DNA of 64,000 nt from Lentibacillus sp. Marseille-P4043. Lineage in GTDB: Bacteria; Bacillota; Bacilli; Bacillales; Amphibacillaceae. The DNA is taken from NCBI RefSeq assembly GCF_900258515.1, contig NZ_LT984884.1, forward strand, positions 177,524 to 241,523, in the 5' to 3' direction. Positions 38,993-48,854 of the stretch are shown piece by piece; the first letter of the stretch is position 1; each line of letters begins with the position of its first letter. A program made the translations under genes and the position numbers. The notes under the pieces were generated by a model, which was not told the DNA's origin, searched no databases, and saw only the letters and a program-made list of their open reading frames with translations.

Positions 38993-39072
38993 CGGCGTAA
39001 AAATATTCAATTTGTTCAAGCTAGATTTTTCTGCTTAATATTCTCTTATTCTACTAACATCGGACAACATGG

Positions 39073-41289
39073 TCAAGCCATTATCCGTTTAATTAAATTT
39101 TTCCATAATTCGTTCAGTTGCTTCATTTCTACTTGACTCATTTCATTATTATATAACATCCGCTCATAGTACGCTGTAAGTTGTCCCATCTCATTGGTAC
39201 CATAGCGCTCGTCAATTCGCGCAGCATATTCACGCAGCGTTTGACCTGGTTCCATTGCTAATCCATTGTGTTTTAATACCTTCAAAATATGATGATAAGC
39301 CTCTTGATACGTTTTTGCTCCACTATGTTGCTGATTAATTTTTCTTGATAAAAAGAACGTTTTGATCCGGAAACGCAAGAAGTAGACAATGGCCACAAGA
39401 ATTACTAAGAAAATTACGGCCCCGGCAACATACCAGCCGTTTATGCCAGTACCCTCTTTTTCGGATGCCGTACTGGCTGTGGTATCTTCTTCCTTCTCTT
39501 TCTCCTGTTTCATTTCCTGCTCTGGCTCTTCTTTATCTTGTTGTTCTGGTGGTGTATCAACTGCTTCTTCTTGTTCTTCCATATTGTCTACATCTACATA
39601 AAAGTCGGTTAGATTAGAAAATCCTTGTGTCGGTTCGAATGGGACCCAGCCTGTTCCGGGAAAATATACTTCTACCCATGAATGGGCATTCGCGCTTGTC
39701 ACTTCATACACATCATAAGGGTCATCCGCTTTCCCTACATCTTCCGCTACCTTTTCGCCACTTGCAAAACCTTTTGCCCAACGCGCTGGGATATCAAGCG
39801 TACGTAAGAGGACAACCATTGATGTTGAGTAATTATCACAATAGCCTACTTGCGAATCAAATAAAAATTGATCCACATAGTCCTGATTACCCTTAGGAAC
39901 CGGTACATCTTTCGTTTGATACGTAAAACCATTTCGGCCAAAGTATTCCTCAACAGCACGGGCTTTATCATACCGGTTAGTTTGAGATGATGTAATTTCC
40001 TGAGCGAGCTCACCAACTCGTGCCGGTAATTCTTCAGGCAACTGGGTATATTGTTCACTTATACTGTTCGGATCATCCATGCTTGCTTTGCGCAATTTAT
40101 CAATAGCAAATGATGGATAATCATACGTAATGGTGTAATTTTCCAGACTTACATCATTTCCTGCTACCTGGGTACGAATTTCACCAGTGTTTGCATCTAG
40201 TAAAAAATCGGCATTCATATTGTCATCGACCTGACGTACGCCATATGGATATACCAACTTATCGATATCCGTGTTGCCCTGAAATTCTATAATCGTTTCA
40301 CGTCTGTTAGTTTCAACACTTTTATCAAATGTTTCCAATGGTATGGCGCCATTTTGTTGCATTTGATAGTTTGACTCTGAAGACCTCTCCCATCCTTTTC
40401 CTGTATAAACGTCTTTTGTTTCAATTCGCCAATAATGTTTTTCTTTTGCTGCTGCTTGAAATACAGGCGTGTAATCTTGAACGAAAGAACCACCTAGGCG
40501 GGAATCATCCTCCCCATAGCCAACTTTATGAATACCGGATCCTTCGCCAGAATCGCCTGCACCCTCTGCTGCACTTTTTATAAATGGAACTGGATCCGGC
40601 CATTGTGGATCGAACTTCGGTGCAGCATACCCAATCAATGTTGAAAACAGAACAACAGCAACGATTGGCAGTGCCCATACCGATGTTTTCTTAATCCAGG
40701 CAAAGCGAATTGACTCTTGGTCCATCACTTTAAACAAGTTAGCCAATCCAAGCGCAATGAAAGAAATAATAAATGTTCGTATGATAGAATCGCCTGCCTC
40801 ATACGCCGTAAACGTATCTAACAGGCTTATATAAATAATCGTCAACAGCACGAACAAGAAAATCCGCTTCATATAAACAAACCAATAGTATAACAAGTAA
40901 CTCATCAGCCAAATCAACAGTAAAAATAATAGACTACGAAACAGCGGAGTTAGATTATACCAACTTTGGTTGACTAGTGCTTGGAGATTAAAAGCAAGTT
41001 CCATATAAAAGCTTTGAAACCACTGTCCACTCAGAAACGCGTACGTCATAAATAGGTGATTCAAAATGAGTAACATAGCAGCACCTTTCATCAAAAAGGA
41101 AAGCCACCATTTCATCTCAAACATCGAAATAACAAAGCAAAAAGCCGCATACACAATAAAAATAGACAAATTACGCGTATCCGTAATTTGCTCCACTGGG
41201 TATAACCATTCTAAAAACATGAAAAATCCACAGCAATACAGAATGGAGGTGTAAATAAATGGTACTTTCCTGGTTGTAAGCAAACTCAT
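39073..41289 (-). CDS. Transglutaminase-like membrane protein (YebA/TgpA type)
   Basis: 738 residues. About six N-terminal membrane segments (residues 10-225) are followed by an extracellular DUF3488/transglutaminase-like domain with Cys in VGYCDNYSTSMV (about 488), His in NAHSWVEVYFP (about 533) and WVPFEPT. An acidic Glu/Gln-rich linker, another TM segment near 640 and a cytoplasmic DUF4129-like tail follow. It overlaps the DUF58 gene by 4 nt. The MoxR-DUF58-transglutaminase trio is widespread; its biochemical role is not settled. Confidence 0.88.
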   Translation of the reverse strand: MSLLTTRKVPFIYTSILYCCGFFMFLEWLYPVEQITDTRNLSIFIVYAAFCFVISMFEMKWWLSFLMKGAAMLLILNHLFMTYAFLSGQWFQSFYMELAFNLQALVNQSWYNLTPLFRSLLFLLLIWLMSYLLYYWFVYMKRIFLFVLLTIIYISLLDTFTAYEAGDSIIRTFIISFIALGLANLFKVMDQESIRFAWIKKTSVWALPIVAVVLFSTLIGYAAPKFDPQWPDPVPFIKSAAEGAGDSGEGSGIHKVGYGEDDSRLGGSFVQDYTPVFQAAAKEKHYWRIETKDVYTGKGWERSSESNYQMQQNGAIPLETFDKSVETNRRETIIEFQGNTDIDKLVYPYGVRQVDDNMNADFLLDANTGEIRTQVAGNDVSLENYTITYDYPSFAIDKLRKASMDDPNSISEQYTQLPEELPARVGELAQEITSSQTNRYDKARAVEEYFGRNGFTYQTKDVPVPKGNQDYVDQFLFDSQVGYCDNYSTSMVVLLRTLDIPARWAKGFASGEKVAEDVGKADDPYDVYEVTSANAHSWVEVYFPGTGWVPFEPTQGFSNLTDFYVDVDNMEEQEEAVDTPPEQQDKEEPEQEMKQEKEKEEDTTASTASEKEGTGINGWYVAGAVIFLVILVAIVYFLRFRIKTFFLSRKINQQHSGAKTYQEAYHHILKVLKHNGLAMEPGQTLREYAARIDERYGTNEMGQLTAYYERMLYNNEMSQVEMKQLNELWKNLIKRIMA

Positions 41290-42551
41290 AACACACTCAC
41301 CTCCACTGTACGTTGCACTAATTGTTCTTCCGTCACCACATTGACTACAACCCCTTTAAATTGAAGCTGTTGGATCAGACGATGTTCATGCTTGGTTATG
41401 CGTGCTGCTGCCTGCACGTAGATAACGATGACAGACTTAGAACGTTGCCTAATTTGTTGCAGCGTTTCCTTCAAAGCATCATCTAAATGTGTCGTCATTA
41501 CCATCATGACAACACCATTTGCCATTTTCATTGACTCTTCCTTCAGTTTTACCGCAAATGGATGAATCCCATCAGGTTGAACCTTTGTTAAATGTCGCAT
41601 CAACAACTCCTTTTGGGTTGGATCCTGGTGAAACGGGAAATGTTTGGCTTCCCTACCAATCGTTACAAACTCTGCTTGCGATTGCTGTTTGATTGCTTCC
41701 ATCAGTGACAGACCTATTTCAATTGCCGCTTCATATGCCAAAATATTGATTCCATCGTACGAGCAACTATCCAAAACCAACAGTGTATCCGTACTTTTTT
41801 CCTGTTCAAATTCCTTTGTCATCATTGTATTTTTCTTTGCCGTTTGTTTCCAATCTATCCATGAAAATTTATCACCAGGAAGGTACTCGCGAATTCCTGT
41901 TGCAACGTTCGTATTTTTTAAATTCAAGGTATTCGAAGCGATTGCTCCCTGTTCAAAGCTGCTGATCCGTTCCGCCATTCTGACCGGTCGTTCATTCGGA
42001 TATGCGATGAATTGATTTTCAGCTTTAAATACGTGTTCCTTGTTAATAAAACCAAACAAATCGCCTGTCTTAATCCGTATTGCCCGAAATTGATGTTCAC
42101 CCCGTGGTACTTGTTCAATTCGATAATTCCACTCGATGACACGGCGGAATCCAGGAAATAAAACTTTCTTGATAATCCGATTATAATCTAATTGTTCCGG
42201 TTGATCTAAATGATGGTATTTCTCCATACGGTTATCTACCTTTTTTAATGATTCAGGGAAAATTTCTTCACAAACACAATAATACAAAGGATATGGAATG
42301 GAGCGCTCCATCCTAACCTTTACTGTAACCGTGTCACCAGACCGAACAATATGATGGGATACTGTTCGCGTAACCTGCCACTTCTGGAGCGGATAAAAGA
42401 GCAATCCAATATGATAAAGGAAGATTGGTAGATAACCAAAAAATAAAAACCAGCTAACAAATCCACCTTGAAACATCGCAAAAGCATATAGCAATAGTAA
42501 CAAAAGAACGTTAAAAAGGAGCTTCCCAATAAAACGCATCATGCTGTTCAT
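41286..42551 (-). CDS. DUF58 protein (YeaD-like)
   Basis: 421 residues with two membrane segments at the N-terminus and the DUF58 signature GIREYLPGDKFSWIDWKQTA KK near residue 220. A vWA-like fold follows with TLLVLDSCSYDG. DUF58 proteins partner with MoxR ATPases; this gene touches both the MoxR and transglutaminase genes, consistent with one complex at the membrane. Confidence 0.9.
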   Translation of the reverse strand: MNSMMRFIGKLLFNVLLLLLLYAFAMFQGGFVSWFLFFGYLPIFLYHIGLLFYPLQKWQVTRTVSHHIVRSGDTVTVKVRMERSIPYPLYYCVCEEIFPESLKKVDNRMEKYHHLDQPEQLDYNRIIKKVLFPGFRRVIEWNYRIEQVPRGEHQFRAIRIKTGDLFGFINKEHVFKAENQFIAYPNERPVRMAERISSFEQGAIASNTLNLKNTNVATGIREYLPGDKFSWIDWKQTAKKNTMMTKEFEQEKSTDTLLVLDSCSYDGINILAYEAAIEIGLSLMEAIKQQSQAEFVTIGREAKHFPFHQDPTQKELLMRHLTKVQPDGIHPFAVKLKEESMKMANGVVMMVMTTHLDDALKETLQQIRQRSKSVIVIYVQAAARITKHEHRLIQQLQFKGVVVNVVTEEQLVQRTVEVSVL

Positions 42552-43510
42552 TAACGAAATTCCTTCCGAATCGGGATATGTGCATTCCTTATGATGGATT
42601 GAATGACTTGTTCACTGGACAGCCCGTCGTATTTTGCCTCTGATGTTAAAATAATCCGGTGTGCTAAAACATAAGGAGCTAAATATTTCACATCATCAGG
42701 TACAACATAGTCCCGTGCGTAAATGTATGCATATGCCTTTGCCGCCTTCATCAAGGCAATAGACGCTCTCGGGCTCGCGCCAAGATAAATCGCCGAATGT
42801 TCCCTTGTTGCCGTTGCTAGATTTACAATGTAACGCTGGACATTTTGGTCGATATAAACATGTTGGACTTCTGTCTGCGCTTCAATCAATTGGTCTTTTG
42901 TCATAACAGCATTAATCGTCTCAATCGGATGACGCGTTGCTGTTCGTTCTAAAATTTCCATTTCTTCTTCCAATGTCGGATATCCCATTTTTAGCTTTAA
43001 TAAAAAGCGATCAAGCTGTGCTTCTGGCAGTGGATATGTTCCTTCATATTCGATTGGGTTTTGAGTTGCCATAACAAAGAAGGGTTGCTTAAGTGGGATC
43101 GTGTTGCCATCAACCGTAATATTCTTTTCCTCCATCCCTTCAAGAAGAGATGATTGCGTTTTTGGTGATGTCCGGTTTATTTCATCGGCCAGTACAATAT
43201 TTCCTAAAATCGGCCCGGCCCGAAACTCGAATTCTAGTTCCTTCGGGTTATAGATTGATATTCCGGTAACATCTGATGGTAATAAATCAGGGGTAAATTG
43301 AATCCTGCTAAACTCACAATCCAATGATTTTGCCAATGTGCGAACAAGCATCGTTTTCCCTACACCCGGGACATCTTCAAGTAGCACATGGCCCTGAGCG
43401 AGGAGTGCCACCAAACTTAGGGTAGCTACTTCATCCTTTCCAATCATCACTCTATTAATATTCGATAATACGTTTTCTATTTTTTCATTATACATAATCG
43501 TCTCTTGCAT
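42551..43510 (-). CDS. MoxR-family AAA+ ATPase (YeaC-like)
   Basis: 319 residues. Walker A is DVPGVGKTML near residue 55, Walker B is IVLADEINRT, and the sensor region is FFVMATQNPIEYEGTYPLPE AQLDRF, all characteristic of MoxR. It acts as a chaperone-like ATPase for the DUF58 partner encoded one base downstream. The first ATG (43510) has aggaagggg upstream; MYNEK at 43492 is an alternative. Confidence 0.93.
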   Translation of the reverse strand: MQETIMYNEKIENVLSNINRVMIGKDEVATLSLVALLAQGHVLLEDVPGVGKTMLVRTLAKSLDCEFSRIQFTPDLLPSDVTGISIYNPKELEFEFRAGPILGNIVLADEINRTSPKTQSSLLEGMEEKNITVDGNTIPLKQPFFVMATQNPIEYEGTYPLPEAQLDRFLLKLKMGYPTLEEEMEILERTATRHPIETINAVMTKDQLIEAQTEVQHVYIDQNVQRYIVNLATATREHSAIYLGASPRASIALMKAAKAYAYIYARDYVVPDDVKYLAPYVLAHRIILTSEAKYDGLSSEQVIQSIIRNAHIPIRKEFR

Positions 43511-43676
43511 CTCGTTATTAACCCCTTCCTAAACAGCAAATTCCTATCATTTTGCCTACATTAACTATACTAAAAATACACGATGAAGTAAAAGCACAAT
43601 TATAGGTAGTTTTTGATTATTAAAATAATTGCTATATCCATTGTTTGCTGTTCAGAAAGGTTTTATACTTTGGCCT

Positions 43677-43856
43677 CTAGGATTTCTCATCCGTCCCTTT
43701 TTCCTCCTTCTTCCATGGCGGGTCACCAAAATTGTGAAGCTTGCGATTAAGTTTATACGTTATAAACGGAACAAGAAATGCTAACACTGCACAAACAATT
43801 AACGTCGTTTCATCTAAAAGCCCTAGAATATCCTTCCACATCCCTTTTTCACCCAT
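43677..43856 (-). CDS. Small membrane protein at the end of the gerA-type operon
   Basis: 59 residues: GEKGMWKDILGLLDETTLIV CAVLAFLVPFITYK..., one TM segment (about 18-36) and a charged tail ending EEKGTDEKS. It starts only 5 bp after the gerAC stop, so it is the likely fourth gene of the operon. Many GerA-type operons carry a small membrane D-type subunit here; this one is shorter than known GerD-like proteins, so the analogy is only suggestive. Confidence 0.65.
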   Translation of the reverse strand: MGEKGMWKDILGLLDETTLIVCAVLAFLVPFITYKLNRKLHNFGDPPWKKEEKGTDEKS

Positions 43857-43861
43857 TTCAT

Positions 43862-45031
43862 CTAATCTTTTGTTTCATTGACGGATCCCATTGTTCTAGC
43901 TTTAGCTGTTGCAGACACATGAAACGTACAATTGGAAAAATAATTTTCTCCACGGTCCCAATCTTCTTTAATCTTTAGCCATTGATCATAATGTCTTTGT
44001 TTTAACATATCATCAATTCTAAAAACATCCGTCTTTAAATCTTCCTGTGTCTTCTTAATCGTGCGATTGGCTTTCTTTTCAATCTCCTTGGCAACTTGCT
44101 TTTCAATTTCGGCTAAGGTTTTTCTTTCCAAAAGATTTTCCGACCCAAAAGTCTCAGAAATAGCGCCTTCTACATTTATGGAGACAGAAACAGTCACATT
44201 ATTAATATCTTTGGCATCTAGCTCCATCTTACTTTTCAGGTCTTCTATCTCATATGTAATCGTTTCTTCATCTAACTGAATTTTTATTGCTCCCTCCTGT
44301 ACTTCTCCATTGATAAGATTTAGTCCCTTTGTTTCTTCCCCGCTAAGTGTGCCAACCATCCGGTTACCATAACCTTGAAAAACCGCAACTCCATCGTACT
44401 TAATGCTCTTTTCAACCGGAGTCACCCGAGGAATGACGTAACTTGTTTCATCTAATAAATATTCATGCACTCGGCCAATCCTTACTGGTTCAACCTCAGC
44501 TGCTGTTTTAAAGCTGTTCTCCATTACTAAATCAAGATACATAGCAGGGAGCTTTTCATTTTCCGGTTTCGTATCCAGTATTTTTTTAGCATTTCCATCT
44601 GAAATCATGATTTTGATACTCCGGCGCATTTCCGGGTTACGAAGGAAAAAGTCCATAATGCTGCCGAACAAGTCTGGTGTACGAGCAACCTTATTCGAAA
44701 TAACAATAATTTTTTCATGTTCATAAAATGGCGCCCGACTTGTTAATTCAGCCATTTCCCGCGAAATCTCAAACATGCTTTCCCCAGATGCTGATATGTT
44801 GTTAAATGCCTTCTGTCCACCACCACCTTGCATTGGTGCTCCCAAACCCGCAGGCACAACAAATTGATTGGTTAACGATAAAACGTATCCGCCACTCTCT
44901 TTCTCTTCAGTCATATCAATAGCTGAACCAACAATGAACCCCCGCTCCTCAATATCGACCTGATCCCAACAGCCAGTTAGCAACAAAACCAATGAACTCG
45001 ATAGGAGAAACATTATTTTTGGTTTAATCAA
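43862..45031 (-). CDS. Germinant receptor C subunit (Ger(x)C lipoprotein)
   Basis: 389 residues with a lipoprotein signal, LVLLLTGC, giving Cys21, then WDQVDIEERGFIVGSAIDMT, the Ger(x)C hallmark. The A/B/C subunits form the spore inner-membrane receptor that triggers germination on nutrient sensing. Overlaps gerAB by 8 nt. Which gerA/gerB/gerK paralogue this is cannot be told from sequence alone. Confidence 0.93.
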   Translation of the reverse strand: MIKPKIMFLLSSSLVLLLTGCWDQVDIEERGFIVGSAIDMTEEKESGGYVLSLTNQFVVPAGLGAPMQGGGGQKAFNNISASGESMFEISREMAELTSRAPFYEHEKIIVISNKVARTPDLFGSIMDFFLRNPEMRRSIKIMISDGNAKKILDTKPENEKLPAMYLDLVMENSFKTAAEVEPVRIGRVHEYLLDETSYVIPRVTPVEKSIKYDGVAVFQGYGNRMVGTLSGEETKGLNLINGEVQEGAIKIQLDEETITYEIEDLKSKMELDAKDINNVTVSVSINVEGAISETFGSENLLERKTLAEIEKQVAKEIEKKANRTIKKTQEDLKTDVFRIDDMLKQRHYDQWLKIKEDWDRGENYFSNCTFHVSATAKARTMGSVNETKD

Positions 45032-46130
45032 CTTGTTTTAACCCCCTTAGTTTGGCGATCAAGCTCAATAAAACAGTAACTACAACCGTAAAACCGACTG
45101 CAAAATAACTTAAAACCGTTCCAGATGTGGAAACGGCCACTAAATCTTTCGGCAACATCGCCATGACATATACAATAGGTGACAAAATAAAAATCACCTT
45201 CAGTTTTGGTGTATGTTTAAAAATAGAACCTAATGCAAATACAGCAATATCAAAGGACATTACTGTTGTATTAAAAATAGCCATGATCCAAATAACAAAA
45301 AATACGGATTCAAATCGTTCAAAGAATCCACCAGGTATGTCGACCTCTTTTGCCAATTCAATGGTTGGAAAAAGCAGATTTGATGTAACCGCATTACCAA
45401 ACACACCGATACACGTAATAAAAAGCAAGATATAAAGTACGATTGGAATACACATCCCAATGACCGCCATTTTCGGTGTTCGCTCAGGTTTTCTTACTAA
45501 CGATATATAAAACAAAATAATACCAAACCCCATGTAAGAGGTTAGGCCAGTTGTGATACCAGTTTTATAACCACCCATCGTTGTTTGAAAAACAGGTAGC
45601 AGATTATCAAATGAAAACCACCCCAAATTAAACATCGGTACGGCAATCCCGATCAATATGATAATTGGTAAAAACATCATGTTTAAGCGGAATATACCTG
45701 CCCTTGAACCCGATACTGCATAGACCACGACGAGCAAGAAGGTAAGAGCAACGACTTCAACTGGTGTTCGATTAAATAAATATTGTTTAGCAATATCCGA
45801 TATTTCCCTAACTTCATAAGCTGCCAACATAAGACCAATCATTGCAAAAATAAATGTGAATACGATTGCTATCGGTTTTGTGACAATTTTCGATGTATAA
45901 GAAAGAAATGATTGGTTAGGGAACCCTGCTGCCAATTTAGCCATCATCCAGGTGATAAAAGTAATAAAGATCCCACCTGCTACTAGTGGAATCCAACCAT
46001 CCACCCCCATTGTTGCTGTAGCAATCTCCTTCGGCAGCGAAAGAATTCCAACCCCAATTACCATGGAAGGAATCGCGATTAAAATTTCCCGATGACTAAT
46101 TTTTTCGTCGCCATATTCGAACCATTTCAT
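45024..46130 (-). CDS. Germinant receptor B subunit (GerAB-type permease)
   Basis: 368 residues with about ten hydrophobic segments, APC-like spore germination permease family. It begins GDEKISHREILIAIPSMVIG VGILSLP. The B subunit is thought to bind the germinant. It overlaps the A gene by 4 nt and the C gene by 8 nt. Confidence 0.93.
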   Translation of the reverse strand: MKWFEYGDEKISHREILIAIPSMVIGVGILSLPKEIATATMGVDGWIPLVAGGIFITFITWMMAKLAAGFPNQSFLSYTSKIVTKPIAIVFTFIFAMIGLMLAAYEVREISDIAKQYLFNRTPVEVVALTFLLVVVYAVSGSRAGIFRLNMMFLPIIILIGIAVPMFNLGWFSFDNLLPVFQTTMGGYKTGITTGLTSYMGFGIILFYISLVRKPERTPKMAVIGMCIPIVLYILLFITCIGVFGNAVTSNLLFPTIELAKEVDIPGGFFERFESVFFVIWIMAIFNTTVMSFDIAVFALGSIFKHTPKLKVIFILSPIVYVMAMLPKDLVAVSTSGTVLSYFAVGFTVVVTVLLSLIAKLRGLKQVD

Positions 46131-47692
46131 GATCCTTCTCCCCCTTTATTTGCAGATTCAGGATCCACTGTATCAAGGTATTGCGGGCGTTTTGTTAACA
46201 CTTGGATTGGCGCGCGTAAAACAAGGTCCTTCCAATCTTTGAAAAAGCTTGGTGCAAAGGGGGCAGAGAAAGGTACACCAACACTTTTTAAATTGACGAT
46301 ATGGATATTGATCATAATGTACGCAAGAATAATCCCGTAGAGCCCAAACGCTGCAGCAGCTATCATAAAACCAAAGCGAATAAACCGAAATGAAATAGCT
46401 ACACTGTACGCCGGCAAAGAAAAAGAAGAGATAGCTGTTAAAGCAACTACGATAACCATAATCGGGCTGACAACGCCCGCTTGTACCGCCGCATCCCCAA
46501 TAACCAGACCACCGACAATCCCGATTGTTTGGCCAATCGTTTTTGGCAATCTAGCTCCCGCTTCACGTAACAGCTCCATTGTCACTCCCATTATTATCGC
46601 CTCCACAAACGCTGGAAACGGTACCCCCTCTCGTGTAGCAGCGATTGAGAAAGCTAATTTTGACGGAATCATTCCTTGGTGAAAGGAAGTGAGCGCAATA
46701 TATAAGGCCGGCACAAACATTGCAATAAATGCTGCTAGATATCGCAATGACCTTAGTAGTGTACCAACTGACCAGCGTTCATAATAATCCTCAGGTGTCT
46801 GCAATGCATCGCCGATATTAAAGGGTACGATTAAAACAAGCGGCGTTCCATCTAATAAAATTGCCACTTTCCCTTCTAATAATGCGAGTGACACTTTATC
46901 CGGTCTCTCCGTATTCATTATTTGCGGAAAAGGGGATAAAAAACTATCTTCAATCCATTGCTCAATATACCCTGATTCTGGCGCATCATCCACATCAATG
47001 GTCTTCAGTCTTCGTTCAACTTCCTTCAATATATCGGGATGTGTAATTCCATCCATATACGTGACAACCAAGTTTTTCTTAGAGCGACGGCCGATTTTAT
47101 GTGTTTTAAATCGTAAATTAGGATCACGAATATAACGCCTAATGAGCACCATATTTGTTCGTATATTTTCAACAAATCCTTCTCTTGGCCCACGAATAAC
47201 CGGTTCTGTCACCGGTTCTTCTATCGAGCGGCTTTCCCAACCCTTTGTATCCATAATTAGTACTTCATCAATACCATTTAAATAAAAAACTGTACTTCCA
47301 TAAAGAATGGCATTTGTTACATCATCAAGGGTGTTCCCCTTTTTAATATCGCTTACCGAAATCATTTCCTGATAGATGATCTCTAGCAGTTGCTCCGTAT
47401 TGTCAGGTAATTCCTTTCGTTCCGTCACACCTTGAATCCGAAGAAGAATATCGTTATGTACTTCATTAGAGTCCACTAGTCCATCGATACAAACAATTGC
47501 ACCCTTATGATTAGAGTTTCGTATCGTAAATTTCCGGATTATCAGATCATTTGGCTTCTCTAACATTTTCTCAATGTTATCCATATTGGTGTCTAACTGA
47601 TTTACGATTTCAGAAGAGAAATTCTCTTGCTTGTTCTGTTCCTCTTTCTTTTGGTTCTTTTTATTTTGTTTAAAGAATGAACCGAATGACAT
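46127..47692 (-). CDS. Germinant receptor A subunit (GerAA type)
   Basis: About 521 residues. A soluble Lys/Gln-rich N-terminal region of about 240 residues is followed by the GerA core (EGKVAILLDGTPLVLIVP) and five or so membrane segments (LRYLAAFIAMFVPALYIALT ...). Start ATG 47692 (MSFGSFFKQNKK) follows GGGGG. First gene of the operon, divergent from the DUF3231 pair with 150 bp between. A sporulation-specific (sigma-G) promoter is expected there but I could not place it. Confidence 0.93.
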   Translation of the reverse strand: MSFGSFFKQNKKNQKKEEQNKQENFSSEIVNQLDTNMDNIEKMLEKPNDLIIRKFTIRNSNHKGAIVCIDGLVDSNEVHNDILLRIQGVTERKELPDNTEQLLEIIYQEMISVSDIKKGNTLDDVTNAILYGSTVFYLNGIDEVLIMDTKGWESRSIEEPVTEPVIRGPREGFVENIRTNMVLIRRYIRDPNLRFKTHKIGRRSKKNLVVTYMDGITHPDILKEVERRLKTIDVDDAPESGYIEQWIEDSFLSPFPQIMNTERPDKVSLALLEGKVAILLDGTPLVLIVPFNIGDALQTPEDYYERWSVGTLLRSLRYLAAFIAMFVPALYIALTSFHQGMIPSKLAFSIAATREGVPFPAFVEAIIMGVTMELLREAGARLPKTIGQTIGIVGGLVIGDAAVQAGVVSPIMVIVVALTAISSFSLPAYSVAISFRFIRFGFMIAAAAFGLYGIILAYIMINIHIVNLKSVGVPFSAPFAPSFFKDWKDLVLRAPIQVLTKRPQYLDTVDPESANKGGEGS

Positions 47693-47839
47693 ATAATCCC
47701 CCACCATCACAATAAGCTGTTTCTCTTTTGTTTCCCCTCTTTACGTAACTTTATACAAAGGCAATGTTTCGTGTATAAGTAATCCAATAATCGAGAAACT
47801 AACAGTTACTTAAGGTAATTTAAGGAGGATAACGAATTA

Positions 47840-48841
47840 ATGGATCAGAAAATAAACCTAACATCTGCGGAACATGCTCAAATATGGGGGGCTTATCAAA
47901 ATGCTAGTCTAATGACTTGTGTGATGAAATACTTCAATGAAAAAGTAGAAGACGAAGAAATAAAACCCGTGATTCAGGATGCCCTTTCTATGGTTGAGTC
48001 CCATTTAGAAAAACTAAAACAACTATTCGAAAAGGAAAATTATCCGCTTCCGGTTGGTTTCACAGACGAAGATGTCAATACAGATGCACCAAGACTATAT
48101 TCGGACAATTTCTTTTTACAATATGTTTTTCAAATGGGGATGCTTGGCATGGGAGCATTTTCACAGGCGATAAGTATGTCAACACGAGAAGATATTTATC
48201 TATTTTTCTCAGATGGTTTTCGAGAATACAATGCACTGCATCAAAAAGCTTCCTTGGTTTCATTAACGAAGGGACTATACAATCGCCCCCCTACCATTCC
48301 GACCCCTACAGAAGTGGATTTTGTTAAAAAACAAAGCTTCCTAACAGGCTGGTTTGGGGAACGGAGACCATTAACTGCGATGGAAATTGCCAACTTATTT
48401 TCCAATATCCAACGGAACAGCTTAGGGGTCGCGACATTAACAGGCTTCCAACAAGTTGCCAAGTCGAAAGAAGTAACAAAATATATAACCCGGGGAATAG
48501 AAATTGCCAAGAAACATATCAACGTATTTAGTTCCGTTTTAAATGAAGGTAATGTACCCGTACCAGGAGGATCTGATGCAATGGTAACGGACACTTCCCA
48601 GGTTTCACCATTCTCAGATAAATTAATGATGACCCATGTTACCGCCATGATTACGATCGGGATTAGTTTTTACGGGATGAGTATCTCAACAAACATTAGA
48701 CGGGACTTAGTTACCCATTATACACGTCTTAGCGGCGAAATTGCCCTATATTCCGAGGATGGTGCCAACATTATGATCGACAATGGCTGGTTGGAAGAAC
48801 CGCCACGTATGGTTGATCGCAATGAATTAGCAAACAAATGA
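47840..48841 (+). CDS. DUF3231 protein, first paralogue
   Basis: 333 residues made of two related helical-bundle halves, each starting LTSAEHAQIWGAYQN- or LTGWFGERRPLTAMEIANLF -like. DUF3231 proteins look like ferritin-like or CotF-like four-helix bundles, often found in spore formers. It is followed by a 40-50% similar paralogue 13 bp away. Strong ribosome binding site (taaggagg). Role unknown; a spore-coat role is my inference from its position next to the germination operon. Confidence 0.82.
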   Translation: MDQKINLTSAEHAQIWGAYQNASLMTCVMKYFNEKVEDEEIKPVIQDALSMVESHLEKLKQLFEKENYPLPVGFTDEDVNTDAPRLYSDNFFLQYVFQMGMLGMGAFSQAISMSTREDIYLFFSDGFREYNALHQKASLVSLTKGLYNRPPTIPTPTEVDFVKKQSFLTGWFGERRPLTAMEIANLFSNIQRNSLGVATLTGFQQVAKSKEVTKYITRGIEIAKKHINVFSSVLNEGNVPVPGGSDAMVTDTSQVSPFSDKLMMTHVTAMITIGISFYGMSISTNIRRDLVTHYTRLSGEIALYSEDGANIMIDNGWLEEPPRMVDRNELANK

Positions 48842-48854
48842 AAGGAGAAATAAA

